Assembly (NCBI GenBank): GCA_032622095.1
Contig: CP136063.1
Coordinates: 269,881,426 to 269,945,425 of the forward strand
Reading direction: 5' to 3'
Origin: Siphonodentalium dalli
Lineage: Eukaryota > Mollusca > Scaphopoda > Gadilida > Siphonodentaliidae
DNA: 64,000 bases
The position numbers and the translations under genes are program-made. A model generated the notes under the pieces. That model was not told the origin of the DNA, did no database searches, and was given only the letters and a program-made list of their open reading frames with translations. This document shows, piece after piece, positions 54,307 to 63,410 of the stretch. How positions within the stretch are numbered: position 1 is the stretch's first letter; each line of letters begins with the position of its first letter.

Positions 54307-55111
54307 TAGAATTCTTCCGTCGCTAAGATCCCCCGATGATTCCCGAGGCCATTCTGTATGTTTCGGAAATACACAACAACAAAAATTGCCGCTGTTAACA
54401 TTTCCTCGACACGTGTTTCACATCAAATGAGACATTAATAACTATAATCGATCCTCAATCCGATCAACCAACATAGAGAAAACGGAGACGAATTGCAGTA
54501 ATAGAGACTGGTAGTGATAGTGACTGAAATTGAAATTCGCAATGTGAGCGCTTCAAAACAACATTTATGAATGAACTGTGACGTCACATAGAATCGCGTG
54601 CAACATTCCAACGTATATTCATGCGCACTATAACAAAATATTTCCTAGTTTGTATCATTATTTGATTGCCTGCCATAGTAGATAATATGGTAAAACATAT
54701 AAGAAAGTACCTAATATATATATATATATGTTGAGTATTTAGTTATATAAAAAACACAGGTGTGGGAGATTTTGTCCATTGAATTTAAATTTCGTTACGA
54801 CATAATTATGCGCGTGCCATTGCAGGTTAGGAAAATTTATCAAATCGAGTTAATCGTGTGACACAAATAAACTTGCAGGTTGGGACAATTTACTCAAGAA
54901 AACTAATCGTCGGACACAAATCCAACGATTTTGGCTTTAAAAACACTCTTAAAATGAAATCGGTATGGTGGATTCTGTCACACGACACAGTGTGTTTGTA
55001 CCAAGAATCTCCGTCGCAGGCTCGGTAGTGATGTTCGGGAATCTTCGGGGGATCTTAGCACCGAGTGATGTTCGGGAATCATCGGGGGATCTTAGCGGCG
55101 GAAGAATTCTA
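54307..55111. mobile_element. Element-like segment bounded by 40-bp inverted repeats
   Basis: The arms at 54,307-54,346 and 55,072-55,111 are reverse complements at 39 of 40 positions. They begin tagaattcttccg and end gattcccga. Just inside the right arm a 37-bp unit starting gtgatgttcggg is tandemly doubled (55,028-55,064 and 55,065-55,101). The 725-bp interior has no transposase-like frame. It includes TGTGACGTCACA, a perfect 12-bp palindrome, at 54,577-54,588. The high arm identity suggests a fairly recent non-autonomous transposon or an inverted duplication. Confidence 0.55.
54714..54729 (+). repeat. Microsatellite (AT)8
   Basis: Eight uninterrupted AT dinucleotides inside an AT-rich stretch. 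Confidence 0.9.
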
Positions 55112-55592
55112 TTTTTGCTAATACTATTCCGAAATTTGCCTTGCCAACTCAACATCATGCAATGTTAAAATAGCACATAACAGTCGGGAACATATGATTC
55201 AATATATCCATACTGTATTATATTGATGCCCAAAGTAAGGTAGACATATATTTTGCATTGTGTTGTGTCGGGGACAGCCCGCCAAAAATTATTAAAAAAA
55301 CAGGCGTCCTATATGAACATATATTTCACCATTAGCTTGCGATGAACGCTCTTTATTGGAATAATGCATAGCCCGTGCATACCACGTCCTCAACAGAACA
55401 ACGAGTTAGGACCGAAATAAGAAACAGTCTCACGCATACAGCGATGCGTTCATACGCACTGCGCTCTCGTCGCATACCGTTCGGATACGCGCGCCGAGCA
55501 TGGCTCCTAATTATGCCACAGCGCCGTTCCCGGCTGGTTTCCGCGCGCTATCTGGCGCGCCGAGTAATCTTCGCTACGATATTTCGTAGCGA
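55112..55592. other. Intergenic DNA ending in a GC-richer block and hairpin
   Basis: The first part resembles 53,455-53,510 locally (caactcaacatcatgcaatg versus caactcaacaaaatgcaatg). From about 55,368 the sequence is richer in CpG (gcgctctcgtcgc, gcgcgccgagc). It ends with a perfect hairpin of nine-base arms, tcgctacga and tcgtagcga (55,571-55,592), directly next to the first MITE-like unit. A 101-codon plus-strand frame (55,375-55,680) runs across this block and on into the repeat, so I do not call it a gene. Confidence 0.45.
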
Positions 55593-55593
55593 G

Positions 55594-55780
55594 GAAGTAT
55601 ATTGTTTTTCTACTGCAGCCGTTTTCTGTTTAATTGGAAATACTCAGAAACTAATGGGAGGAGGACCGCGAAATCTCTAGCGAATATAGGCAACTAAGGT
55701 CTACTAAAAATAATGGTATCCGGATGTTGGTCCAATATCTTTTGACAGAGTTATGGCCATTTTTCGATTATTATACTTCC
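55594..55780 (+). mobile_element. MITE-like unit 1 (about 200 bp, short inverted ends)
   Basis: The unit starts gaagtatattgtttttctac and ends attatacttcc, so its ends form a short inverted repeat (GAAGTATA...TATACTTC). The body includes gttttctgtttaattgg, ctagcgaatataggca and ggtatccggatgttggtcc. It repeats at an offset of 201 bp. There is no coding capacity. Confidence 0.75.
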
Positions 55781-55794
55781 ATGGTGTAACCAAG

Positions 55795-55993
55795 GAAGTA
55801 TATTGTTTTTCTACAGCGGCCGTTTTCTGTTTAATTGGAAATACTCAGAAACTAATGGGAGGAGGACCGCGAAATCTCTAGCGAATATAGGCATATAAGG
55901 TCTACTAAAAATAATGGTATCCGGATGTTGGTCCAATATCTTTTGACAGAGTTATGGCCCTTTTTCGATAATTTTTCATTGTTATTATACTTC
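55795..55993 (+). mobile_element. MITE-like unit 2
   Basis: This second tandem copy of the unit at 55,594 is nearly identical over its length. It is separated from the first by a short palindromic joint (tacttccatggtgtaacc, then aaggaagta). It ends in gttattatacttc, which opens the 58-bp palindromic array that follows. Confidence 0.75.
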
Positions 55994-56150
55994 AATGTGT
56001 TAACATTGAAGTATATTGTAATTCTTATTTTAATTTTTTTTATTATACTTCAATGTGTTAACATTGAAGTATATTGTAATTCTTATTTTTATTTTTTTTA
56101 TTATACTTCAATGTGTTAACATTGGAGTATATTGTAATTCTTATTTTTAT
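55986..56150 (+). repeat. Three 58-bp tandem units, each headed by a 12-bp-arm hairpin
   Basis: The palindrome has arms tatacttcaatg and cattgaagtata around tgttaa. It occurs at 55,986-56,015, 56,044-56,073 and, with one mismatch, 56,102-56,131, a strict 58-bp spacing. Between them lie ttgtaattcttatttt and T-rich filler. The arms are extensions of the MITE ends upstream, so these look like internally deleted units of the same family. Confidence 0.85.
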
Positions 56151-56850
56151 TTTTTTTTATTATTATTATTATAAAACACCTTTAATCTCAGAAACCGCCA
56201 GGTCGATTGATTTGATATTTTCTACACATATACATACACGAAAAGTTAGTTTTATGCACTTACCGCTATTTTTGTATGACCTTGACCTTTGCACTAAACG
56301 CTCTTCATGTGTATTACTGTTGTGTACGTATCTCCTCCGGAACGGCTTGAGATATCGAGTTCGAACTTGCATTATTAGTTTCCTCTCACCATGTGCTACA
56401 AACACGCGAAAAATGGTATAGATAGCACTTCCGGTTCGAAAGTTCGGTATGGTCGAACGCTCTTTGAAAAACTTTTTTCTTCTGAATTTGACCAAATTCA
56501 TAAGGCGGCATCGCTAGTCCGAACTGAAGACAACGCCGTAAATATTAGCGCCATCGACCAAAAACTGACGTCACAGCACCCGATTCAAATTTTGACTTTT
56601 GGGTATCCTGCAAGGTGGAAACCTTGCCCTGATTTCTTTGAAAAAGGCGAATAGATCCAAAACGACTCTACCGATTGCCTTGATTTTTTGTACGTACATA
56701 GCTCCCGTCCTTGGCTATTGGCTGGACTGGGTGCGGAGTTCGTCCGACCGTGACCTTGGCACAAAACGCTCTTCATGTTGATTACTGTTGTGTGCGCATC
56801 TCCTCCGGAACGGCTTGAGATAGAAAGAAGGGACAACTTCGAGTGTGTAG
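56132..56850 (+). mobile_element. Dispersed element E, copy 1
   Basis: After a T-rich/ATT tract the copy reads aaaacacctttaatctcag, then tatgaccttgacctttgcac, cttccggttcgaaag, gctctttgaaaaac, ctgacgtcacagcacccg, gggtatcctgcaaggtgg, accgattgccttga, and a 3' part with ctcctccggaacggcttgag. The same ordered blocks recur from 59.6 to 61.6 kb. Frames on both strands (102 and 110 codons) are conserved only because the DNA copies are young, and I see no domain in them. E looks like a non-autonomous transposon whose head joins the hairpin units. Confidence 0.75.
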
Positions 56851-57345
56851 GGTAACTAATGCTTTCGAAATGGGCGCATTGTCGTTATTTTAAGAATTTT
56901 TTTCATTTTCCTAGGAATTTGTTCTAACTTTATACCTATGGTCTATTGGATACGCTGATCACGAATAACGAAGTATGTTTTTGATCCGAGCAAAAATGGC
57001 GGAGTTACGCCATCTTGAATATCTTAAAATCCCAGTTTTAGCAGTGTTTGTGCTATACTGTGTTCGTTGTATATACAGAACGGCTACAGATACCGAGTTC
57101 GGACTTTTTTCATTAGATTCTCCAGTGTTTGTTACACACAACTTAAAAATGGTTGTGTTCGCACTTCCGGTTCAAAAGATCGGTATTGGTCGAATATTAA
57201 AAGAACGCTCTTTATACGGTAACCAGAACGGCTTGCGATATCGAGACCGGAGTTTTTCCTTAATGTGCAGCTAACGCTTCGCTGTACAACGATATGGAAA
57301 GGTCATATATATAACTTCCGGTTTGGGAGAAATGGCGTGTGGGTA
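56851..57345 (+). mobile_element. Diverged copy of element E
   Basis: Weaker but ordered matches to E are visible: agaacggctacagataccgag (like ggaacggcttgagatatcgag), cattagattctcc, cacttccggttcaaaagatc, ggtattggtcgaat, aacgctcttta and ccagaacggcttgcgatatc. This is an older copy, partly rearranged, with no usable coding frame. Confidence 0.55.
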
Positions 57346-57447
57346 TGTATGTCAATTGTTTTATGACGCAGAGTGTTATGAAATTTGGGATGCGATGTGT
57401 GGTCGCAATTTTGAGTACGATGCCGCAATTGTTTTCGAAATCGCTCC

Positions 57448-58018
57448 ATAAATGGCTGAATTATGCGCTATTCAAAATGTTCATATACAGAGCATTCATT
57501 GTAAACGTTATTTCGAAACAGTAAGCCTGTGCGATTGTCATCAACATTTCAACTGCATAGATTTCCATGCGCAGTAAAAAGTCGCATTGCCGTTTTTCAT
57601 TTTCTGTGTGTCCGTGGACTTGATGCAAGAACATGTAAATGCTGTCATACATTTTCAAGGGTTTCCCCGTCAGTAACGTGATTATGGCTGGCAGGATTGT
57701 CATCAAACTTTCCATTGCATAGATGTTCATGCGCAGTACAATGTCGCATTGCCGTTTCTCATTGTCTGCGTGTCCGTGCTTGATAAATGGCGGAGTTAAG
57801 CCATATTCAAAATGTTCATATAGATAACATTCATTGTAAACCTTATTCCGAAACAGTTTGGCTGGTCCGATTGCCATCAAACTGTCCATTGCATAGAACT
57901 CCACGCGCAGTGCGAAGTCGCATTGCCGTTTCCCATTGTCCTTGTTTGTCCATGATTTTCATGCAAGAATGTCAAAATGCTGTCATAAATGTTGAAGTGT
58001 TTGTTCGTTAATAACGTG
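57448..58018. repeat. 336-bp tandem duplication with a shared sub-core
   Basis: The word gtcgcattgccgttt occurs at 57,581, 57,743 and 57,917. Two flanking segments alternate around it: the ataaatggc...attcattgtaaac segment at 57,448 and 57,784 (exactly 336 bp apart), and a segment with tgctgtcata...taacgtgat in the other halves. On the minus strand a 147-codon frame (57,461-57,904) crosses it and shows internally repeated blocks (NEKRQCD; then YAMESLM or similar). I recognise no domain. In the outermost unit (57,877-58,086) the equivalent peptide is frameshifted. The frame may be a relic of a repetitive protein or a by-product of the duplication. Confidence 0.7.
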
Positions 58019-58299
58019 AGTAGTGAATAGATAGCATATATCAGAGAATGCACTGACAAATGAGCTTTAATGCAGCACGGGCGCATCTCCTGTCATGAAA
58101 GCTTTATTAATGTCAAAAGTCCTTCAATTGATTGTCAAAATGTAGGGACCAATTGACAATATTGCCCTGATAGTGAGTTTGAACCCTTAGTTACCAGATT
58201 TCCCATACCTGCATTACGGAAGGTGACCAGGGGTAGTAGCATTCATTCAGTGTACTGGTCAAATTTTTCCGTTGCTTGACAGGGGTTAGTGGATTTACC

Positions 58300-58405
58300 A
58301 CACAGACATTCTCTGTGAATCTTTATGTGGGTTTTACTCCATTAAAACTGACAGTTGTGATATGGCCTCGTGGCTAAAACAACATTAAACTCTAAATCAA
58401 GCAAT
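58300..58405 (+). mobile_element. SINE-like 3' tail (mollusc type)
   Basis: The stretch tgggttttactccattaaaa, then ctgac, gatatggcct and cattaaactctaaatcaa resembles the tail of SINE families I associate with mollusc genomes (attaaaactgac, a gatatggcc block, then gttaaac followed by an A-rich repeat). A tRNA-like head was not found upstream, so the copy is probably 5' truncated. The resemblance is from memory and unverified. Confidence 0.35.
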
Positions 58406-58990
58406 CATTTCACAAACTAGTGAATGAATTGAGCTCAAATTTGGTACATCTGTTCATGGCAAGTGTTGAAACAACTATATTCATGCAGGCTTTTGTAATG
58501 TTGAAAAGTATCATGACTAGAAATAATTGTGGGACAAAAAACACATTAAATATGGGTATCATACCCAAATAGCATCTTATCAGCATATCATTCTTCAAAT
58601 CTGGCTTGAGATTCGCAGATCCAAACCTGTTATAACTATTTAATCCTCAATTTTTAAATCCCATGGCATCTTTGTTTGGTAGAGGACTAAAAACAGATGT
58701 ACAAAAAAAAACCGTATTGGAAATATTTCAACCTGGTTACTTTATTAAAAGGTGAACATTTCCTAAATTGTTTCATTTTGGGTTTTACATTGCTTTCGAC
58801 AACTATGGTTTATTCCCAAATTGAAATTACTCCAGAAGTCTCGGTAGCTAGATGGCTAAGCCACCAACCAACGGTGAGTTAACTAACAAACTTGTACACA
58901 CAAACACTGCACAAACATCTCTAAAAGATGCACAATCTGCTTAAACACTGCAAATTAATATTTCTTTGGCTTCAGTGGTAAACAATATTT
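58406..58990. other. Intergenic-looking AT-rich DNA
   Basis: Nothing recognised. A 61-codon plus-strand frame (58,697-58,882) ends next to a splice-donor-like cggtgagt at 58,873, but it has no recognisable domain and I do not call it an exon. Confidence 0.45.
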
Positions 58991-59302
58991 TATTCGAGTC
59001 GAGGATTCCACCCACCCATTAAAGCTCAGATTTATTAGATAACATTTTTTTAAAATCTAGTTATCACCCCATCGATTCATTGGCGTCTGACAATAAATAC
59101 CTTGATCATCATTCAAACACAGTACTGGAATACGCGCACATCGTTGTGATAGGTCACGCAAGGTCATTTCTCAATTCACGATACGAGTCTATGCCAGTAC
59201 TGTGTATGAAAGAAGATCAAGGTGAAATTTAACAGATTATAAAAATCAATATATGGAACTCTTGAGCTTTAATGGGGTGGGTTCATCAGCTTGAATCAAA
59301 TA
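58991..59302. mobile_element. 312-bp foldback element
   Basis: The two halves fold on each other. The outer ends share attaaagctca (59,018-59,028) with tgagctttaat (59,263-59,273) and flanking ccaccc/gggtgg. The inner arms 59,099-59,132 and 59,191-59,223 are reverse complements over about 34 bp with a few differences, built around cttgat and cacagtactgg. The loop is about 58 bp. There is no coding capacity, and the class cannot be assigned. Confidence 0.65.
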
Positions 59303-59572
59303 TTTATATATTAATAATTAACCCATTTTAACCCTTTGATTACTAGATGCTCCACGGAAGAACAGTTCTTCCCATTCAACCATTTGTACGAATATTCATA
59401 GTTGATCAGCCAAACTTCGGCTGTCGGTTCAACTTGTTGAAGTATTCCTATTAGTCTGATCAATAAAAGGTTTGCCCTAGAATAAATTGGTTTATATACC
59501 ATTTTCAAGAGTAATATGTCCTCTAAAACATCAAAATTGGCTAAAATCCGCTTTGAGCATTTCTAGTGAAAC
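59303..59572. other. Unique spacer between elements
   Basis: AT-rich sequence without repeat matches inside the window. A 65-codon minus-strand frame (59,311-59,508) shows no recognisable domain. Confidence 0.4.
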
Positions 59573-60207
59573 AAACTTGTTTTTTTTTTATTATTATTAT
59601 TATAAAACACCTTTAATCTCAGAAACCGCCAGGTCGATTGATTTGATATTTCCTACACATATACATACACGAAAAGTTAGTTTTATGCACTTACCGCTAT
59701 TTTTGTATGACCTTGACCTTTGCACTAAACGCTCTTCATGTGTATTACTGTTGTGTACGTATCTCCTCCGGAACGGCTTGAGATATCGAGATCGGACTTG
59801 CATTATTAGTTTCCTCTCATCATGTGCTAGAAACACGCGAAAAATGGTATAGATAGCACTTCCGGTTCGAAAGTTCGGTATTGGTCGAATGCTCTTTGAA
59901 AAACTTTTTTCTTCTGAATTTGACCAAATTCATAGGGCGGCATCGCTAGTCCGAACTGAATACAGCGCCGTAAAATTTAGCGAAATCGACCAAAAACTGA
60001 CGTCACAGCACCCGATTCAAATTTTGACTTTTGGGTATCCTGCAAGGTGTAACCTTGCCCTGATTTCTTTGAAAAAGGCGAATGGATGCAAAACGACTCA
60101 ACCGATTGCCTTGATTTTTTGTAATAACATAGCTACCGTCCTTGGCTATTGACTGGACTGGATGCGGAGTTCGTCCGACCTTGACCTTTGACGAAGAATC
60201 GGTTAAC
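59573..60207 (+). mobile_element. Element E, copy 2
   Basis: Starts with a T run and ATT repeats, then aaaacacctttaatctcag as in copy 1, and keeps the same block order through cttccggttcgaaag, gctctttgaaaaac (59,891), ctgacgtcacagc (TGACGTCA at 59,998-60,005) and gggtatcctgcaagg. It ends at gaccttgacctttgacg and aatcggttaac, where the next partial copy begins. Confidence 0.8.
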
Positions 60208-60526
60208 GCTCTTTGAAAAACTTTTTTCTTCTGAATTTGACCAAATTCATAGGGCGGCATCGCTAGTCCGAACTGAAGACAGCGCCGTAAAATTTAGCGA
60301 AATCGACCAAAAACTGACGTCACAGCACCCGATTCAAATTTTGACTTTTGGGTATCCTGCAAGGTGGAAACCTTGCCCTGATTTCTTTGAAAAAGGCGAA
60401 TAGATCCAAAACGACTCTACCGATTGCCTTGATTTTTTTGTACTAACATAGCTACCGTCCTTGGCTATTGACTGGACTGGATGCGGAGTTCGTCCGACCT
60501 TGACCTTGGACGAAGAATCGGTTAAC
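60208..60526 (+). repeat. Internal tandem unit of E (about 318 bp)
   Basis: gctctttgaaaaac recurs at 59,891, 60,208 and 60,527, spacings of 317 and 319 bp. The 3' two-thirds of E, from this word to cgaagaatcggttaac, is thus tandemly amplified. The copies are nearly identical, with TGACGTCA at 60,315-60,322 in this unit. Confidence 0.85.
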
Positions 60527-60955
60527 GCTCTTTGAAAAACTTTTTTCTTCTGAATTTGACCAAATTCATAGGGCGGGATCGCTAGTCCGAACTGAAGACA
60601 ACGCCGTAATAATTAGCGCAATCGACCAAAAACTGACGTCACAGCACCCGATTCAAATTTTGACTTGTGGGTTTCCTGCAAGGTGGGCGCCTTGCCCTGA
60701 TTTCTTTGAAAAAGGCGAATAGATCCAAAACGACTCTACCGATTGCCTTGATTTTTTGTACGTACATAGCTCCCGTCCTTGGCTATTGACTGTACTGGGG
60801 AGTTCGTCCGACCTTGACCTTGGCACAAAACGCTCTTCATGTTGATTACTGTTGTGTGCGCATTTCCTCCGGAACGGCTTGAGATATCGAGTTCGGACTT
60901 GCTCTATTAGGTTCGTCTTCTCATGTGCTACACGCACACAAAAAATGGTTCACCT
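60527..60955 (+). mobile_element. Element E, 3' copy with terminal part
   Basis: The third tandem unit (TGACGTCA at 60,634-60,641) continues past the amplified part into the E 3' region: cacaaaacgctcttcatg, ctccggaacggcttgag and gagttcggacttgc. Just beyond, aaacattgaagta (near 60,960) echoes the hairpin arm cattgaagta at 56,004, consistent with an element boundary. Confidence 0.75.
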
Positions 60956-61008
60956 TGGTAAACATTGAAGTATCGAAATTGCAGTGCAATTTCAATTTCA
61001 TTCTAGTT

Positions 61009-61589
61009 TTTTTTTATTATTATTATTATAAAACACCTTTAATCTCAGAAACTGCCAAGTCGATTGATTTGATATTTCCTACACATATACATACACGAAA
61101 ATTTAGTTTTATGCACTTACCGCTATTTTTGTATGACCTTGACCTTTGCACTAAACGCTCTTCGTGTGTATTACTGTTGTGCACGTATCTCCTCCAGAAC
61201 GGCTTGAGCTATCGAGTTCGGACTTGCATTATTAGTTTCCTCTCATCATGTGCTACAAACACGCGAAAATGGTATGAATAGCACTTCCGGTTCGAAAGAT
61301 CGGTATTGGTCGAAGAATCGGTTAACGCTCTTTGAAAAACTTTTTTCTTCTGAATTTGACCAAATTCATAGGGCGGCATTGCTATTCCAAACTGAAGACA
61401 GCGCCGTAAAATTTAGCGCAATCGACCAAAAACTGACGTCACAGCACCCGATTCAAATTTTGACTTTTGGGTATCCTGCAAGGTGCGAACCTTCACCTGA
61501 TTTCTTTGAAAAAGGCGAATAGATCCAAAACGACTCTACCGATTGCCTTGATTTTTTTGTACTAACATAGCTCCCGTCCTTGGCTATTG
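61009..61589 (+). mobile_element. Element E, copy 3, interrupted
   Basis: Again T-rich/ATT tract, aaaacacctttaatctcag and the full block order, with TGACGTCA at 61,434-61,441. The copy stops at ccttggctattgac, where other copies continue with tggactgg. Here it joins the LINE fragment instead. Confidence 0.8.
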
Positions 61590-62222
61590 ACAGAGACATA
61601 TCATCTCTAGAATCTATGTACAGAAAGGTCGAGAGACCAACCTCATCAAGAATGTGTTCACAAAACGACTTCCGAAGGGCAAGTGAATTGGCTGCTGTAC
61701 AATAACGAAGGGCGTGTGATATATCCCGTTACCACAAGCGCGACACGTGCAATCATTAGAAAATGTAGTTCTGTTGAGCAGTAGAGCGAGATTTTTCAGA
61801 GCTTTAGACGCCGCCAGGGTGCCTTTTCAGCAATGTCCAAATACTCCAAAATGACAGTGGATCATTGTGCACAATGCGAAACAAATCAAGTGATGTATCT
61901 CGGTCCACTGTAGTTTTCCATTGTATAACATAGTGTGACTGTACTGTTGATTTGCGGAAGTGCTTCCATGTTGATTTAGAAGGAAATTCGCCAGTCGCAA
62001 CGAAAGTATCCAGATGCGCGTGTATATTGTATTGCCGAAGTAACTGTGTAATGTCGGACACAAACCCTGTTGTCGCACGTCCGAAGAGGCTCTGTAAGAA
62101 GAATTTATGTAAGAAAATTCGCAGTGGTTCCTGGTGCCCATCGGGAAGGTAAATTAGATCAGCGAGGAATGAAAGTTTCTGTATGTGTATTTCGTTTTCG
62201 AGTGGCATAAGACCTAACAGTG
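61590..62222 (-). pseudogene. Broken fragment of a non-LTR retrotransposon ORF2-like protein
   Basis: On the minus strand a 134-residue frame (61,804-62,208, starting MPLENEIHIQK) resembles the region between the reverse transcriptase and the C-terminal zinc knuckle of LINE-type ORF2 proteins that I know as frequent predicted proteins in molluscs. Similarity continues in other frames. A frameshift near 61,806 leads into a leucine-rich stretch and then a CRAC pair (61,734-61,745). A histidine follows at 61,716-61,718, and after a second frameshift near 61,714 a cysteine at 61,699-61,701, giving a C-x2-C-x5-H-x4-C pattern. Upstream the frame meets a stop at 62,227-62,229. No reverse-transcriptase catalytic motif, poly(A) tail or target duplication is present, so it is an internal dead fragment. 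The clade is not assigned. Confidence 0.55.
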
Positions 62223-62679
62223 TTAATTAATTGTGAAGTAGGCACGTTTTCGTTATGTTTAGTTCACATATAATGTTTGCGACATTATACTTTAGATGTA
62301 TGAAATTCATCATGCCTACACACCATGAAGCCAACCCCTCGTCTTTTGTGATAAAGGCTCGAGTAAAGCGTATTATTATATTGTATGTGAGAACCCTCAC
62401 GAGGGATGATGGCTAATCAGCAATGGCTTGACCATGATTGCTAGATTCGGGTGATACAGAATGCATTCCTATTCAGAGTTGTATTTACTATGCATCAAAC
62501 AATGGACCACATAGTTGTTATTTTGTGGTTTTCTGTATGCCATTGCTTGTGGCAGAAGCACATTATATTACATAATCAATCAACCATATTATTTTACATA
62601 TATATTAATACATGTAAATACATATCATAGTGCATGTAAATTTTGTATCATAAAAAGTCTTGAACGTGAAGTTACCTTA
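62223..62679. other. AT-rich intergenic DNA
   Basis: No repeat within the window and no recognisable frame. A 61-codon plus-strand frame (62,515-62,700) is hydrophobic but lacks any family feature. Confidence 0.4.
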
Positions 62680-63300
62680 CTTCCTTCTGATTGTGAATGA
62701 TGGAGTCCATCTCATAGTATATTATTATGGGCCCATAGTGGTAGCCCCATACAGACTCGAAAGTTGAAGAAAAAACTAATTTCCATATGCATATCAGCAT
62801 CTCTGTCCTTGGTGTCCCAATAATTGGTGCCTCACTCCCAGAGCTCTAGTATATTCTATTAAAGCTCAAATGATTTACGCTTAAGCGCAAATGATTTATG
62901 CTTAAGCATAGAGGTTGTTTGCACTTAAGCGTAAATCATTTGCGCTTAAGTGCAAATGCCTAACACTAACTTATTTCCTTCTGATTGTGAATGATGGAGT
63001 CCATCTCATAGTATATACCATTTTCATGGCCATAAAAAGGGAATTAGGGGTTACTGGGGTGGTGTGTGGGCTTGCTTTCATCATATGGTGTACTTATTGA
63101 CTTGAAATAGGCGGAAAAAACCCTATTTTCATATTATCAGCATCCCTGTCCCCAAGAATTTGTGTCTACATCCCAGAGATCTAGTATATTTTTGATAAAA
63201 AGACACATCCTGCACAGATCTATACCATTTCCATGGTCATAAAAGGCATAGAGGGGTTACTGGGGATTGCTTCCCTCATATGGTGGCCCTACACAGACTT
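62680..63300 (+). repeat. Diverged tandem repeat, about three partial units
   Basis: The block cttctgattgtgaatgatgg, then agtccatctcatagtatat, occurs near 62,685 and 62,973. The block cagcatc(t/c)ctgtcc, then cccagag(c/a)tctagtatatt, occurs near 62,793 and 63,139. The block taccatttccatgg(t/c)cataaaa, then ggggttactgggg, occurs near 63,016 and 63,225. Spacing is about 290-345 bp with internal deletions. No gene is supported. Confidence 0.65.
62873..62957. repeat. Hairpin of CTTAAG palindromes
   Basis: The arms 62,873-62,908 and 62,922-62,957 are reverse complements at about 31 of 36 positions around a 13-base loop (tagaggttgtttg). Each arm contains two cttaag palindromes spaced about 21 bp apart, linked by gcaaatgattta or its complement. 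A second, incomplete copy of one arm plus loop lies at 63,363-63,410. Confidence 0.75.
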
Positions 63301-63362
63301 GAGTGATTTGTTTAGGCCTGTGCCATTTAAAATTAATTCAGAGGGGATCAATGCATATTAAT

Positions 63363-63410
63363 GCTTAAGCACAAATGATTTACGCTTAAGTATAGAGGTT
63401 GTTTGCGCTT
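63363..63410 (+). repeat. Partial copy of the CTTAAG repeat
   Basis: Reads gcttaagcacaaatgattta, then cgcttaagtatagaggttgt, matching the left arm and loop of the hairpin at 62,873-62,957. The right arm is missing, replaced by a T run. Confidence 0.75.

Noticed and set aside
57461-57904. Calling the 147-codon frame a CDS
   Set aside because: It lies across a tandem duplication, is frameshifted in the neighbouring unit and lacks any known domain. It is reported only as an observation.
58697-58882. 61-codon frame ending next to a strong splice-donor-like cggtgagt as an exon
   Set aside because: No recognisable domain, no acceptor or partner exon identified, and a single donor-like word is weak evidence.
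56132-61522. Open frames of 87-121 codons in the E copies
   Set aside because: Frames exist on both strands over the same DNA, contain the T-rich head in translation and show no domain. Similarity between copies is explained by young DNA copies.
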